Below, piece after piece: positions 20,801 through 30,834 of a DNA stretch of 64,000 bases. The stretch spans positions 92,086 to 156,085 of the forward strand of contig CAJNDS010000366.1 in NCBI GenBank assembly GCA_905221605.1. The letters run 5' to 3'. The position numbers and the translations under genes were made by a program. The notes under the pieces were generated by a model. It did no database searches. It saw nothing but the letters and a program-made list of their open reading frames with translations, and was not told the DNA's origin. Within the stretch, counting starts at the first letter, position 1, and every line of letters begins with the position of its first letter. The DNA is from Symbiodinium natans. Taxonomy: Eukaryota; Sar; Dinophyceae; Suessiales; Symbiodiniaceae.

Positions 20801-20984
20801 TGGGGTGGGGGTGGCCGAAAAGGAGTCAGGAAGTGATCACAGCTAGCATTCATGTGTGCCAGCATGTGCTGCTTTGCAGGAAGATGTCGAACTCTGCTCC
20901 ATTGCGAATCCTTTCCGGCAATGGAAGGCTGGAATGTTGCTGATCCCAGTGTCCAAGGGCGAAGTTTGCAATGTCGAGATCTGA
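17800..20984 (+). CDS. NOV/DUF3883-domain protein, 3' part of gene
   Basis: Successive exons give the signature of the C-terminal domain of plant NO VEIN proteins (DUF3883), which is related in pattern to PD-(D/E)XK nuclease-like folds; its biochemical role is not settled. Pieces: FVYEYLRKKLEHEDRW (17800-17867), possibly 18016-18069, GFQYDLRIE (18621-18659), EAYVEVKTSRAKDCN (18716-18787), SYREWTFAQ (near 20630-20694), KFVIFRVSNAGK (near 20694-20804), and PFRQWKAGMLLIPV (20880-20984, TGA). The family pattern is E.vy.yL, then E.G.pYDl.i, yIEVKtt, S..EW.fA, y.i.RV.na, in this order. SYREW and KFVIFRV lie in different frames only about 45 bp apart, a possible frameshift. Upstream exons, including any N-terminal ATPase-like region, are not identified. 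Confidence 0.6.
18314..18326. repeat. Poly(G) run, 13 bp
   Basis: G13 preceded by GGGGGGG and GGGGG blocks from 18,294. The cluster could form a G-quadruplex. Confidence 0.95.
18621..18659 (+). CDS. NOV-like exon: GFQYDLRIE
   Basis: Thirteen codons between AACAG and a GC donor, GCAAG (18660). It encodes LKETGFQYDLRIE, the E.G.pYDl.i motif of the family. It joins the next exon in phase 0 across a 56-bp GC-AG intron. Confidence 0.6.
18716..18787 (+). CDS. NOV-like exon: EVK motif
   Basis: Starts after CCACCAG|G. It encodes DSTSGDVEAYVEVKTSRAKD and CNLL before a possible GT donor (18788). The E-V-K triad is the most conserved part of the family and corresponds to the E-x-K half of PD-(D/E)XK sites. 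Confidence 0.6.
18860..19075 (+). repeat. Polypyrimidine tract in NOV-gene intron
   Basis: Over 200 bp almost entirely of C and T (TTCTCTTTTCCCTTGCTTC and similar). Low-complexity open frames across it (Ser/Leu/Phe-rich on +, Arg/Glu/Lys-rich on -) are compositional. Confidence 0.85.
19205..19755 (+). repeat. T-rich, A-poor tract in NOV-gene intron
   Basis: About 550 bp dominated by T with G and C, using TTTTGCTT, TTGTTTT and CTTTGC words. Long hydrophobic frames arise from the bias alone. It continues the strand asymmetry of the polypyrimidine tract just upstream. Confidence 0.7.
20265..20490 (+). repeat. Dispersed element with three 33-bp motifs, copy 1
   Basis: Contains three related motifs at 20301-20333, 20342-20373 and 20378-20410, each of the form GTyCCGCACrCATTCTGTGG then TGGAAATCGC. 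A second copy with the same flanks lies at 42110-42335. This copy is inside an intron of the NOV-like gene. Confidence 0.75.
20629..20810 (+). CDS. NOV-like exon(s): SYREWTFA and FVIFRVSNAG
   Basis: The first part encodes MSYREWTFAQKERAHAW. The second part, in another frame, encodes EICKELRPAEEGSKFVIFRV and SNAGKASVFSG. Both match consecutive motifs of the NOV domain. The change of frame near 20,694 needs either a very short intron or a one-base shift. Boundaries are approximate. Confidence 0.5.
20880..20984 (+). CDS. NOV-like last exon
   Basis: Starts after a good acceptor, TTTGCAG|G. It encodes EDVELCSIANPFRQWKAGML and LIPVSKGEVCNVEI, then TGA at 20982-20984. It fits the last strands of the domain (V....i.dP...w..g.l). 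Confidence 0.6.
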   Translation, partial: EDVELCSIANPFRQWKAGMLLIPVSKGEVCNVEI

Positions 20985-21501
20985 TGCTGACAGGAGCTGA
21001 ACCTCGGACTTTGCCTCACCTTTTAGGTTGAGTGAGGTTCAGTCAGCCCAGTCCACTGCCGGAGGAAAAATGGCCGATGCTTCTTGCAAGCTGGTCGAAG
21101 GTTGAGGACAAGAAAACAAATCTGATGAACAGCCTGAACAGGTGCATGCGCACCTCGAAACAAAGGGTTTTCGTGTTTGCTCAGAGAACATGTTGATTTT
21201 GTGCAACCTGCTGATGCATGGACATTCACACTCGAACCATGATTCTTGCGTCTATGCATGTGCTCCCCAGACTGTTTTTCCGAAGTGTTGTTTGTCGGGC
21301 AGACGGTCTGGAAGGCACTCCCCTCTTGAACACCACCCGGCCTTTCGGAAACTGGTCCAAACCGCTGGATCATTGTTACCCCCAACGGAGGTGAACTATG
21401 GTACATGCATCGTTTTGCAGTTGTTCTGTTCTTTTTGCGGCCAGCGATTTGTTTCGCTTTTTAGGAATGCTGCAGTCTCGCAACCTCCATACCGCTGCCG
21501 G
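20985..21501. other. Intergenic stretch before the duplicated block
   Basis: I see no supported gene or repeat here. It separates the NOV-like gene from duplicated unit A. Confidence 0.5.
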
Positions 21502-21548
21502 GCGTACCCTTAAACCCCAATCACGAAAACCCTAAACCCTCAAACCCG
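21502..21548. repeat. Telomere-like patch at left edge of unit A
   Basis: Contains CCTTAAACCCC and ACCCTAAACCCTCAAACCC. The first base of the patch coincides with the first base of similarity between units A and B. Confidence 0.85.
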
Positions 21549-21657
21549 TCCCTTGAGGATCAGACTCCGCTCCACGAAGCACAGGCCGACTTCATTACTT
21601 AGCGCTTTTTACAAAATCTACACCGCCCTACGGCAGAAGAGATGAGCGACAGCACAC

Positions 21658-21745
21658 GATAGAAACCATAGAAACCACAGAAGCCACAGAAACCAGGGAA
21701 ACCATTGAAACCACTGAAACCATGCTAACCATGTAAACCATAAAA
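21658..21745. repeat. GAAACCAYA minisatellite, unit A
   Basis: About ten imperfect 9-bp units (GAAACCATA, GAAACCACA, GAAGCCACA and similar). Unit B keeps only about four at 42580-42625. Confidence 0.85.
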
Positions 21746-23693
21746 AAACAAGCAACATGGAGGCAACCGACAAGAGGTCAGCCTCAGTGTGCTGAGGGGT
21801 TTCCTTCGCGGCTATGGCAAGTGGCGGTCGTCGTGATAGCAAAGAATGAAACTTCTTCAAACCGTGAGGCCTGGGTCGTGAATCTCCTTCCATGGAGTCC
21901 TGGAGAGGGAGAGATATATGACTTCAACGCTGGGAAGACCGTCTAGTGCGAGCAGATGGGTATGCTTCACACGTTGCTGCTACGCGTGCGATGCAGGTAC
22001 GAGCAAGCCGGGCCCGTGCTGATCGGGCATTTTCTGAGCCGAAGGCTTCTGCATGCCATTGGATCATCAGTCTTCCTGAGGCCTTCCTGACCGAAACGGT
22101 GCTTGTGCAGCTGGCCTCAGAAGGCTTACATGCACAAGCAGCGGTCGCTTAGGCAAGTTTTCGTTCCAGTCCTGGAGTGAACACTGTCCACGTCCTTTTG
22201 TCGCCTTGCTCGAGGTTTGGCCGCAGCCTTCATGCACACCGTTGCACTCCCTTTCCCCTGCCTGTTGCGTTTTAGGTTTTGGCCCTGAGCCATGGCAGAG
22301 ACGGCCAGCGAGCCTTGGTCGCCTTGGCCGCCTTGGTCGCCTCGGTCCCACGTCCCAGGGTGTTCAAAGGGGGGTCCCCACGTAGGCAGCAATTCGTGCC
22401 ACCCTTCAAGCCTTAAGGCGCTCAGAGTCTCACAAGAGACAGCTTGAGATGACCTCTTGAGTCATCTACGCATAGGTTTGCCAGGTATGCATAGTAGTCA
22501 CCACTACAGAAACAGGGGGTCCCATGTTGGCACACACCCCAGCTTTGTGCATAGGTCTCGGGTCCTGCTGTGCAAGTATTCCTCTCCATTTATGGGTTAG
22601 TTTGGATGGCAAGCCTTCAGGCAGCAGGAATCTCAACGCATGAACATCCACTTTCCTTTCTTCCCCTGCGCGTCCTGGCAATGCCCAAGCTGTCAGGGCA
22701 TTGTCTTCTCAGGAGTGACGGGTGACAGTTTTCAGGAACGTCAGGCACTGGCAGCTTCATTCTGCAGCCCCATTGCTCCTTAGCACCTTCTCTGGTGGGG
22801 TGGGATAGGCACTGTGACATGGGGAAAGCCACGGTTTCCGGAACATGTGCTCTTCAAACGCAGCGGCCCGGTGTTCAAAGCAGGCTCAGCCGACGAGCAA
22901 CGCGCAAGACCATGCATTGCACACTGAGCTCTGGTTGAACCGAATCGCATCTGAGACCGCACCCGAGTCTCCGTTGGTTGCCTGATCATGTGCAGCCATG
23001 GGACCGGGGCTTGAAGAGAAAAGGGTTGTTACAAGTGGTTTACAAAACGGTTTTTCTTGAATTTTGTTTCTTTTGAACCCTCGTCCGGATCGGCTCCGAC
23101 ATGCTCCGACCTCTCAACGGGCTGAAAACACCCGCTCTCTCGGGATCGAGAAGAGTATGCTGTAGCAAGAAAGCTTGAATTGTCAAGAAAGAACCAAAAT
23201 TTTAACAAATGTCAAATCTCACCAGAGTGGCCGCCGCTAAGAAGATGCACGTGCTGACGTTGACACAAGACGAAGAAGCATGGTGACCGAAGCCTGGTGA
23301 CCCTTTGTTTTGGCTCGGAAGCCATCTCGACTTGTACCGAAGTCGCACCAAGTGTGTATAAAGTGTTTAAAGGTGTCTAGACCCCTATGCAAAAGCATAA
23401 GAACATGCACCTGTGTGGTCTCTGCAGTCTCAGTTGGTGCGCGTTGGTGTGGTCCACGCAAAGGCCGCAACAGAACGTGCATCTCAGTGAGTTTCTTGGG
23501 ATGGCAGTGTGGGAGTGCTTTAGGTGACGGCCGCAGGAGGAGTGAGTTGTGGATCACGCCCTCATCGTTTTGCAGCCTGTTCTTGGAGACGCTGCCAACC
23601 TCGTGAGTTCGGGGTGTAGCAACGTCAATAGCAAGCAAGTATTGAACTGCAAGGGTCAGCTTGATGTCGTTGGTGCTACGGGCGCACATTCCA
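21746..23693 (+). other. Unit A block 1, no confident gene
   Basis: Corresponds to 42626-44985. It contains a frame at 21946-22152 (ends EGLHAQAAVA), a copy of the FPEHVLF relic broken by one extra base near 22,857, and long overlapping frames on both strands at 23237-23800. A 55-bp segment present in B near 43,170-43,222 is missing here after GGCCCTG. Confidence 0.5.
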
Positions 23694-24409
23694 CATTCCG
23701 ATTGCATGGCGTGTCCCCAAGTCCCCAACGAACCGGGGCCCTGGCTGCGAGCCAGAATTTCAGGGTGTGTCACAGGCCCGGGGGGGCCTTTCTGCGACAT
23801 AGGGTTCGTAGCGAAGTCGTTCGCGTTGTGTCAGCCCCTCTCCAGAGGGAGGGGGGTGGATGCGGCGACAGCCGCGGCATAATCGACGTACCACTACTTC
23901 TGGCGCACAGCCAGTTTCGTCCTCAATGTTCCTTCAGATCATGGCTCTGGCAGAGTTCAGTTCTGGCCTGTGGTCTCGAGCCGTAAAGGGTGATGTTATT
24001 CAGGGTTCCGGATTTCAGGGCCCGAAGTGTGTAGCCGCCCAAAGCCACTCAAGAGTTCAGGGGTTTTTGCGGCAGCCGTGGCTCAAGACTCGTTTTTGCG
24101 AGTTCTTGACTGGGCTGCACAGCAGAATACACCAGACACTTTCTTTCCAGATCCTATAGCTCGCCCCTCGCCCTCCCCCACTTCTTCATCCCCAACAGTT
24201 CTGCAGTGCAGCCGCGCATGCAAGGCTGCCTGCGCGTGCGACCTGCACAGCGCCAAGCCAGAAATGTGTGCTTGCCTCACACAGAGGCCAGGCCAATCAG
24301 CGACTGAGGTAGACGGCCCTGGCCCCCAGCACCTAGCCCCAGGCCAACCAGCGACTGAGTTAGACGGCCTTGGCCCTCAGCACCTAGCCCTAGCTGCCCA
24401 AGCTCTGCT
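23694..24409 (+). repeat. Tandem pair T1, unit A
   Basis: Shares most of its sequence with T2 at 24562-25136: both begin CATTCCGATTGCATGGC and end GCTGCCCAAGCTCTGC. T1 has about 140 bp near 24,150-24,290 absent from T2, and a 51-bp local duplication at about 24,293-24,395. Confidence 0.85.
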
Positions 24410-24561
24410 TTTCCTTCACCGTCGGGATGCGTTGCTGGTCTTGGCAATGGCAGTGGTCAGAAGCAGGACAACTGAGGTACTCCCCTGCAGTTCTCAGCCT
24501 TGGAGAAGGCTTCAAACTGGCGGTTTGTGCATGGCTTTCTTTCTTGGTCGCTCACCTGCCG

Positions 24562-25136
24562 CATTCCGATTGCATGGCATGTCCCCAAGTCCCAGCGAAC
24601 CGGGGCCCTGGCTGCGAGCCAGAAGTTCAGGGTGTGTCGCAGGCCCGGGGGGCCTTTGTGCGACATAGGGTTCGTAGCGAAGTCGTTCGCGTTGTGTCAG
24701 CAACAAGCCGAAGGAGGTCTCCAAGACATGCGTAGGCAACAAGGGCACGCGAAAATGAGCAGGGAGGGGGGTGGATGCAGCGACAGCCGCGGCATAATCG
24801 ACGTACCCCTACTTCTGGCGCACAGCCGGTTTCGTCCTCAATGTTCCTTCAGATCATGGCTCTGGCAGCGCTCAGTTCTGGCCTGTGGTCTCGAGCCGGC
24901 AAGGGTGATTTTATGGAGGGTTCTGGATTTCAGGGCCCGAACGGTGTAGCCGCCCAAAGCCACTCAAGAGTTCAGGGGTGCATGCGGCAGCCGTGGCTCA
25001 AGACTCGTTTTTGCGAGTTCTTGACTTCGGTTCACAGGCCCGGGCTGCACACCAGACAATTTCTTCCCCGATCCAATCAGCGACTGAGTTAGACGGCCTT
25101 GGCCCCCAGCACCCAGCTGCCCAAGCTCTGCGGTCT
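24562..25136 (+). repeat. Tandem pair T2, unit A
   Basis: The second, shorter copy of T1. It is followed by a telomere-like AACCCTTAAGCTCCTAAACCC patch at 25163-25184. Confidence 0.85.
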
Positions 25137-25162
25137 GGGCCGACAATTGTGAATGCCTTCTT

Positions 25163-26444
25163 TTTAACCCTTAAGCTCCTAAACCCGAAATCTTACACCT
25201 CACCCCGCAGCAATTTAGCAATCGAAGGTTTCGTCGATACTCAGCTGTTGCCTGCGGTTGGGAAGGACCCGGGAGCTAACTGCTGGTGACACGTAAACGG
25301 CGCACGACCCAGGCCTTTTGACCAAGCCTCGTTTTGCGTTGTTGAGGAAGCAGCTGGGATGTTAGGTTCATGCAGTTCCACCCAAGTTCCCTACCAGGAT
25401 GCCCTTCATCCTTGCCGAACGCCACTTGCGATCTCCACCTTAAAAGGCTGTTGGGGCTGCAGGGTAGCTGCGAGGAAATGAAAGCTTAACGTCAGATGGT
25501 TCATGTGTTTCGTTTTCAACTTTCTGCTGAATTATTGAACCCTTTGACGGCCGAGCAACCAGTCTGCTGGAATAAGAATTCTCGTGGGCTGTGGACGCGG
25601 AAACTTCATCTCAAGTTTCAGGGTTTCATGTGGGCTTTAAGAATTGGTGCCCGGAGAATTCTCGGAACCGAAGCCAGGGCTTGCGCTGCGAGGAATGTAA
25701 GGTGTCATTGACATTCGGAGCCGAAGAACTCGTGCAGTTACTCTGATGACTGCATCTCGGCTCCAAAAATTATGTCACGCATGGGCGACCCAAAGCAGGT
25801 GCTTGTGAACATCTGCAAGCTACGTTTGGCCGGCCATTGGCTGCGGGGAACTAAAGCCGAGGCCAACTTTTTAGACAGCTCTGTCAGGCCGGTCTTAAGA
25901 GGGGATACTGGGAGGTGGTGCCCATGCAGCTGCCCCTCGCAGGCCTCGGGTCAAAGAAACTCCTCAGAGTTGTTGAAAGTATTTTGGTTACTGGGTTATC
26001 AGGTCGCTGTATTCCTCTCTTTGGGTCCACAACAGATGCCCAGTGCCAACCTATCAGGCCCCCTGCCTTCACAGCAACCTTGTTGCAGGAGGTGGCGACA
26101 CGAGTTGACCCCCGACTTTTCACCGTTCATCTCGATCAGGCTGTTCTTTCATCTTCAAAGAAGTCCTGAATAGCAGCGCGCAATTCCTCGGTAGGCCCCC
26201 TTGCAAAGGTGCAGTTCACGAAAGGTCAACCGAGGGGGCAGTACTTCTGGGTCTGTCACAACTCCATGTAGTCAGCCGCGCTCATGCGATTTGTTGGTGG
26301 CTCGAACAGGGAGACGTGAACGAGTCTCCGAGCTTTGACTGTGAGTTGCTTGACGCACTCACGCTGCCAGAAGAAATGGCGGGTGCGGTGCTCAGACTCC
26401 ACATAAGTCCATGCCGGAGTTGTCGGTGTCATCCATCTACAAGT
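25163..26444 (+). other. Unit A block between T2 and R1
   Basis: Begins with a telomere-like patch. An open frame at 25496-25711 (FRFQLSAELLNPLTAEQ) is kept in B at 46813-47016 but has no recognised family. Nothing else can be supported. Confidence 0.45.
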
Positions 26445-28540
26445 CGGACAGTTTGGCTTAGCGGCTTAGCGTTTCGGCTGGCCAGGCAGGTGCTTGCCAT
26501 TGTCCCTGGCTAGCCCAGACGTCGGCATCATTGTTTCGGGATGCCGTGATCGCTTGACATTCTAGTCTTGCAGCCGCGTCGCCGGCGTCCACCTCATGCC
26601 TGCGCCCTTGGTCCATGGCCCACAATGTGAGTCCCGCACACCCACGAAACCGAGAAAACGATCTCGGGCTGCCCCTGCAGTATGTGCAGCATGTGCAGCC
26701 ATCCGCACACCCGCACCGACCCGCACCGCACCACACCGCACCTACTTGCCCTCAGAAGTAGGAGCTCAGAGCCCAGAGTAACTGTTGTTTGTAGATCGGC
26801 ATTTTTATTCTCGCACCACCCTCAGAAGTAGGCGTGGCCCAGCTTTGTGGATCTTTGTGGAGGTCCTCGGACCTTGCTCTGTTCCCGCACGGCACAGACC
26901 ACGCTAAGCTGTTGTCTGGCCCAAGGGACCCGCCCAAATAGCAACCGGCATGCGAACTTTCCTTAGACAAAGTTCGTTTAAACCCGCCGGCCTTCGTGGA
27001 ACCCTGGCGCCTTCGTCGAACCTTCCCCCTCTTCGTCGAGGCTTGTTTGGGGTCAGCGTTCGTCGCCCCCGCGGGGGGCAAGTTGAGAGGTGCGAAGTGC
27101 AGAGCATCAGGCTCGGCAAGCGCGGCTTCGTAAACCCTTATCTTTCCGTCGTCGAAGTCGCCTGACTTCGCCGAGGTTCGTTTTGGAGGTTTTGGGCTTA
27201 CAAGGCTCGTTCAAGGTCGGCTGGGGGTACGCCTTTTTTGGGGGTCCATTTTGTTCGGCCCCTATGTTGCCCCTTCGGCCTGGCAGGAGAGTGCTTCCTT
27301 CCTCAACTCTGCAGCTTGTTCCCAAGCTTTCACAGGCAGCTGGTGGGCTTATGTGGGCTTCCCCTGAACTTCCGCCCGTGCATGCAGTGCCATTGCATCA
27401 GGTTCTCTTCCCAGCAACGTTGCGCGATCCGTGTGCGTCTGCTCCACACACCTCCGGCAGGCCCCGCGCTGGTCTGCCTTGCCTAGGACGCCTTGTCTAG
27501 GACCCCTCGGATCCCAGGAAGGTGCACAGGTCACCTGATCATCCTAAACTCACCTCCAAAGTTGACATGGTGACGGTGGCTTCCACTCGAGTGGCCTTGC
27601 GGCGGCAAACGCCTCGGGCGAGCTGAGCAAAGCCGGGTCGGCCTCGCCGTGTCGGCCGTGCTGGCCGTGTCGGGCCGTGTCCTTCTTGACCTCACCTCAG
27701 CTCCCAGTCTTGACTGTTCGTGACCTCTTCTTGACCTCTTCTTGACCCATGGCGCCGGTGGCAGTCTTCACCGCGTCGAGCGGCATCTACGGAATCCACG
27801 GCCCTGGGCAAGTCCTCCTCTCTCTGATGTTTACAGGCGTGTGGGCCGAAGAGGTTCGATATGTTCAAGCAGCCGTGCACATGCACCCCGATAGCACCGG
27901 AATCATGGTTCTGTTTCTTCCCCTCTTGCTCGTGTGGTCATTCCTCAAGATGTGGTGATGCGCAGAGCTCGCCAGCGAAGCAGCACACACTTCGGCAGGG
28001 CACAGGGATGAAGAGGTCGACCGCCCTCTGTGAGGTGGTCAGCCAAGGGCCCCAGTACCCGCGTGGCCCACGCGTGGGGCTCAACGAAGGCCGGCGCCGC
28101 TGGCCTATCCACAGCAGCTGGCAACGCGCGAACGCAGCGCCGTGCGCCCCAAGAACTGGAAGGCCAGGACTTGACATGACTTGACTTAGAGAGGATGCCT
28201 TGGACAACGTTGAGCACACTCCCATGATCGGATGGCGCCAAGACGCACCACGGCCTCGCCCACCGCTCCCCTTGCTCCGTGGCTTTCGTGACTTCCGTCA
28301 ACTCGAAGTTGGGCATTGTGCTCCTGCCGTTCCCGCCTTGCCCCGGCCACCGCCTCACTTACCATCCTCTAATAGAGGCGCAGGTGCCGTGATCCCGCTT
28401 GCGAATGTCGATGCCTGGCGGCCCAGCGCAGCGCCCGAGGCGTTTCGTGGCGCTTGCACAACTCGCTCCACACTAGTCGACAACTAAGAGACTATCATGA
28501 TGTTCAAGGGAGCGTGAAGATGGCTGGACTGTAGTCTTTT
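26445..28540 (+). repeat. Nested repeat R1, unit A
   Basis: Related to R2 at 30835-32570, and to 47785-49840 and 52195-53930 in unit B. It carries the 355-bp insert. It includes short tandem GTCGGCCGT units near 27,640-27,685 and GACCTCTTCTT units near 27,720-27,745. A 69-codon frame at 27749-27958 recurs in all four copies, but the changes do not look coding. Confidence 0.9.
26915..27269 (+). mobile_element. 355-bp insert in R1 (unit A)
   Basis: Absent at the same place in R2, where GCTGTTG is directly followed by CCCCTTCGGCC. Here GTTG occurs on both sides (26911-26914 and 27266-27269), so the insert behaves like a small element with a 4-bp target duplication. It has repeated CTTCGTCGAACCTTCC-like words and no coding capacity that I recognise. 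An identical-looking copy is at 48194-48548. Confidence 0.55.
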
Positions 28541-30834
28541 GGGAGTCCTTGGTGCGTCTTCGGGCTTTGCCAGCGCCACTTAAAGCTTCTGCTGTGCTCC
28601 TCTCGCTCATTTCGCAGTTGCCAGCATACCCGCAGGTTGGGTAGTGTCTTGACTTTGCAGCAGCCTACACGTGTGGACTACTACACACCTTTCACAGCAT
28701 GACCACGTGTGGAGTTGTGGCAAGACACCCCAAGAAGCAGAGGATGCAGGACGACTTCGAAGGTGGTACTGCCATAGTCAGGGTAGTCCTCGAGCTGTTA
28801 GCCTGAAGAGCATCGAACATGCGCCGTGACTCCCCCAAGCCGCGTTTCTACGACTGCATGCATGCGAAGCCGCAAAGGCTTCAAAGTGTTTGTGGAGTCC
28901 ATTGTAAGAGTTCGTGTCCCGGAGAGTCCTTCTCCAGGGGAGCGATCTCCAGTTTGTCTCAGGTGTGGGTTTAAGGCGATGTAAGTGGTGAGTGGCAAGT
29001 CTGACAATTGAAAGCTTGATAGGAAAGGTGTTGGCCCGCCCTCGTAGGCGGCTGTCGCCTGATAGCCTCAAATTCCTTTGGTGAGTTGTTGTCGACACAA
29101 GTGAGACGCCCGGCTTCGCATCAGAGGAGAGCCCAGAAATAAGGAGTCCTCCGTGTTGTCTCCGTTGTTCTCTCCATTGTTCTTCCGTTACCCATGTTAC
29201 CCCTCCATCCCGGACCAGTTTTCTAGGCGGCCCCACGAGCTTCGATTCCTCGGGTCGACACCTTCCTGTGTTGGCCTTCCAGGCCTGTCAACCAGAACGG
29301 AGATGGCTAAACAAAGCTGCTGCGGCGCGGTTGGCCTTTCAGAAGTATCGCTGACGTCCCAAAACCTTGGAGCACTTCAGGCCGTCGGTCGCGCCTTCAT
29401 TCTCTCTTTTGTTGAGGGAAAGCCCCCATGCAACGCCTCAAAAAGGCCATAAACTGAAGATCCGACTTCAACAGCAGCCTTGTGGGTGACCTCGAGTGCC
29501 CTTCTGCGACGCAACGTGAGTCAATGTGTAAAGATGAGGTCGCTCGCGAAGACTTAGGGAGTTCACAAGGGAAGCTCCGCCCTTGTTCCTGCAAGCTCAT
29601 ACGCAGCACACCCAGGGCATGTTGCACAGGCGTGAGCCACGGTTCCGCCAGTCCTTCTGCACTCCCTTGCGGAGAAGCGGCAAAGTGACACCGGAATTAT
29701 GGTTCTGTTTCTTCCGCTCTTCTCATGGGACCTTGGGTCATTCCTCAAGATGTCGTGATGCGCAGAGCTCGCCAGCGAAGCAGCACACACTTCGGCGGGC
29801 ACGGGGATGAAGAGTTCGACCGCCCTTTGCAAGGCGATTAGTCAAAAGTCGCTCGGGCCACGCGGGCCATGCGTGGGGCTCATCGAAGGCTGGCGCCCGT
29901 GTCTTTTATTCACAGCGCCGCGGCTGCCAGCGTGGGGATGCAGTGCCGCGCGCCAAGAGCTGGAATGCCGCGACTTGGCCTAGAGAGGCTGCCCTGGAGC
30001 TCTTGGAAGTTTTCCGATCGGACATGAGTCCCACGACGCGGTGGGCGAACCTTCGGGGTCTCGATGGCCCTCCAGCACGATGCGTTCTTTGCTTTCACTT
30101 TTTGGTTCATCGCGAAGCAAATCAACCACAAAGCTGCCACGAATATGCTGTGCTTATCAGTCACTTATCAGGCATCAGTTGGACTCCAGATCTTATACAT
30201 ACAGGCACGCAGAGATGAGATCCCTACATCGAAGGAAGGGCATCATTAACGTTGTGTCTGACCGGACATAGATTTGCTTCATCCTGGACTCAGTTTCAGA
30301 GTTCCGGAGTGTTTCAGACTGTTAGGCGTCAATCGCTTTCAGTTGATACATGTCGGCAGCTTCCGTCCACAGGACGTGTGCGCCACGTGCAGCGTCACGC
30401 CGAAGAACAACATGAAAAGTTGCTTTCGCACTTGCCGCGAGTACTGTCAAGCGTCACATGGTAGTGGCAGCAGAGACAGCAGAAAGGCGGTAACCAGGCG
30501 GAGCCTATCATCTTTGAATTTTCTTGCAAGACACAAAAAAAGCCAAGAGTCAGGATACTAAAAAGGGCTCTTTGGTTTCAACAACCATGGCACGACAAGG
30601 TGAGAAGAATCGGTTAAAGCAAAAACCCAGCCAGGGTTGTGCCTCTGAGCTTCTTGGTGTGATTTCTATTTCGCATGAGGAGAAGCGCGTTCATCTTTGG
30701 AAGTATGCTTGTGGGGACCACAATGAGGCCCGAATGGAGCAACCTAACTTTGCTGAGCTCGGTTAGGAAGCATCAGGAAGAGTTTAGGCTTCCAGGGGGC
30801 TCAGGTACTTTAGGGGCTTTAGGTCGTTGGAGCC
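28541..30834 (+). other. Unit A block between R1 and R2
   Basis: Corresponds to 49841-52194. It contains a third, shorter relative of the R repeat at 29686-29940. A frame at about 30587-30766 (SISHEEKRVHLWKYACGD) stays open in B, at 51979-52143, with few changes. No family was recognised. Confidence 0.5.
29686..29940 (+). repeat. Third, partial R-repeat copy (unit A)
   Basis: Matches the central part of R1/R2 from CACCGGAATTATGGTTCTG through GCGCAGAGCTCGCCAGCG to the CACAGC region. The matching copy in unit B is at 51025-51290. Confidence 0.8.

Noticed and set aside
27749-27958. A 69-codon hydrophobic frame repeated four times (27.7, 31.8, 49.0 and 53.1 kb)
   Set aside because: It lies inside the R repeat; changes between copies do not favour silent sites and there is no family match.
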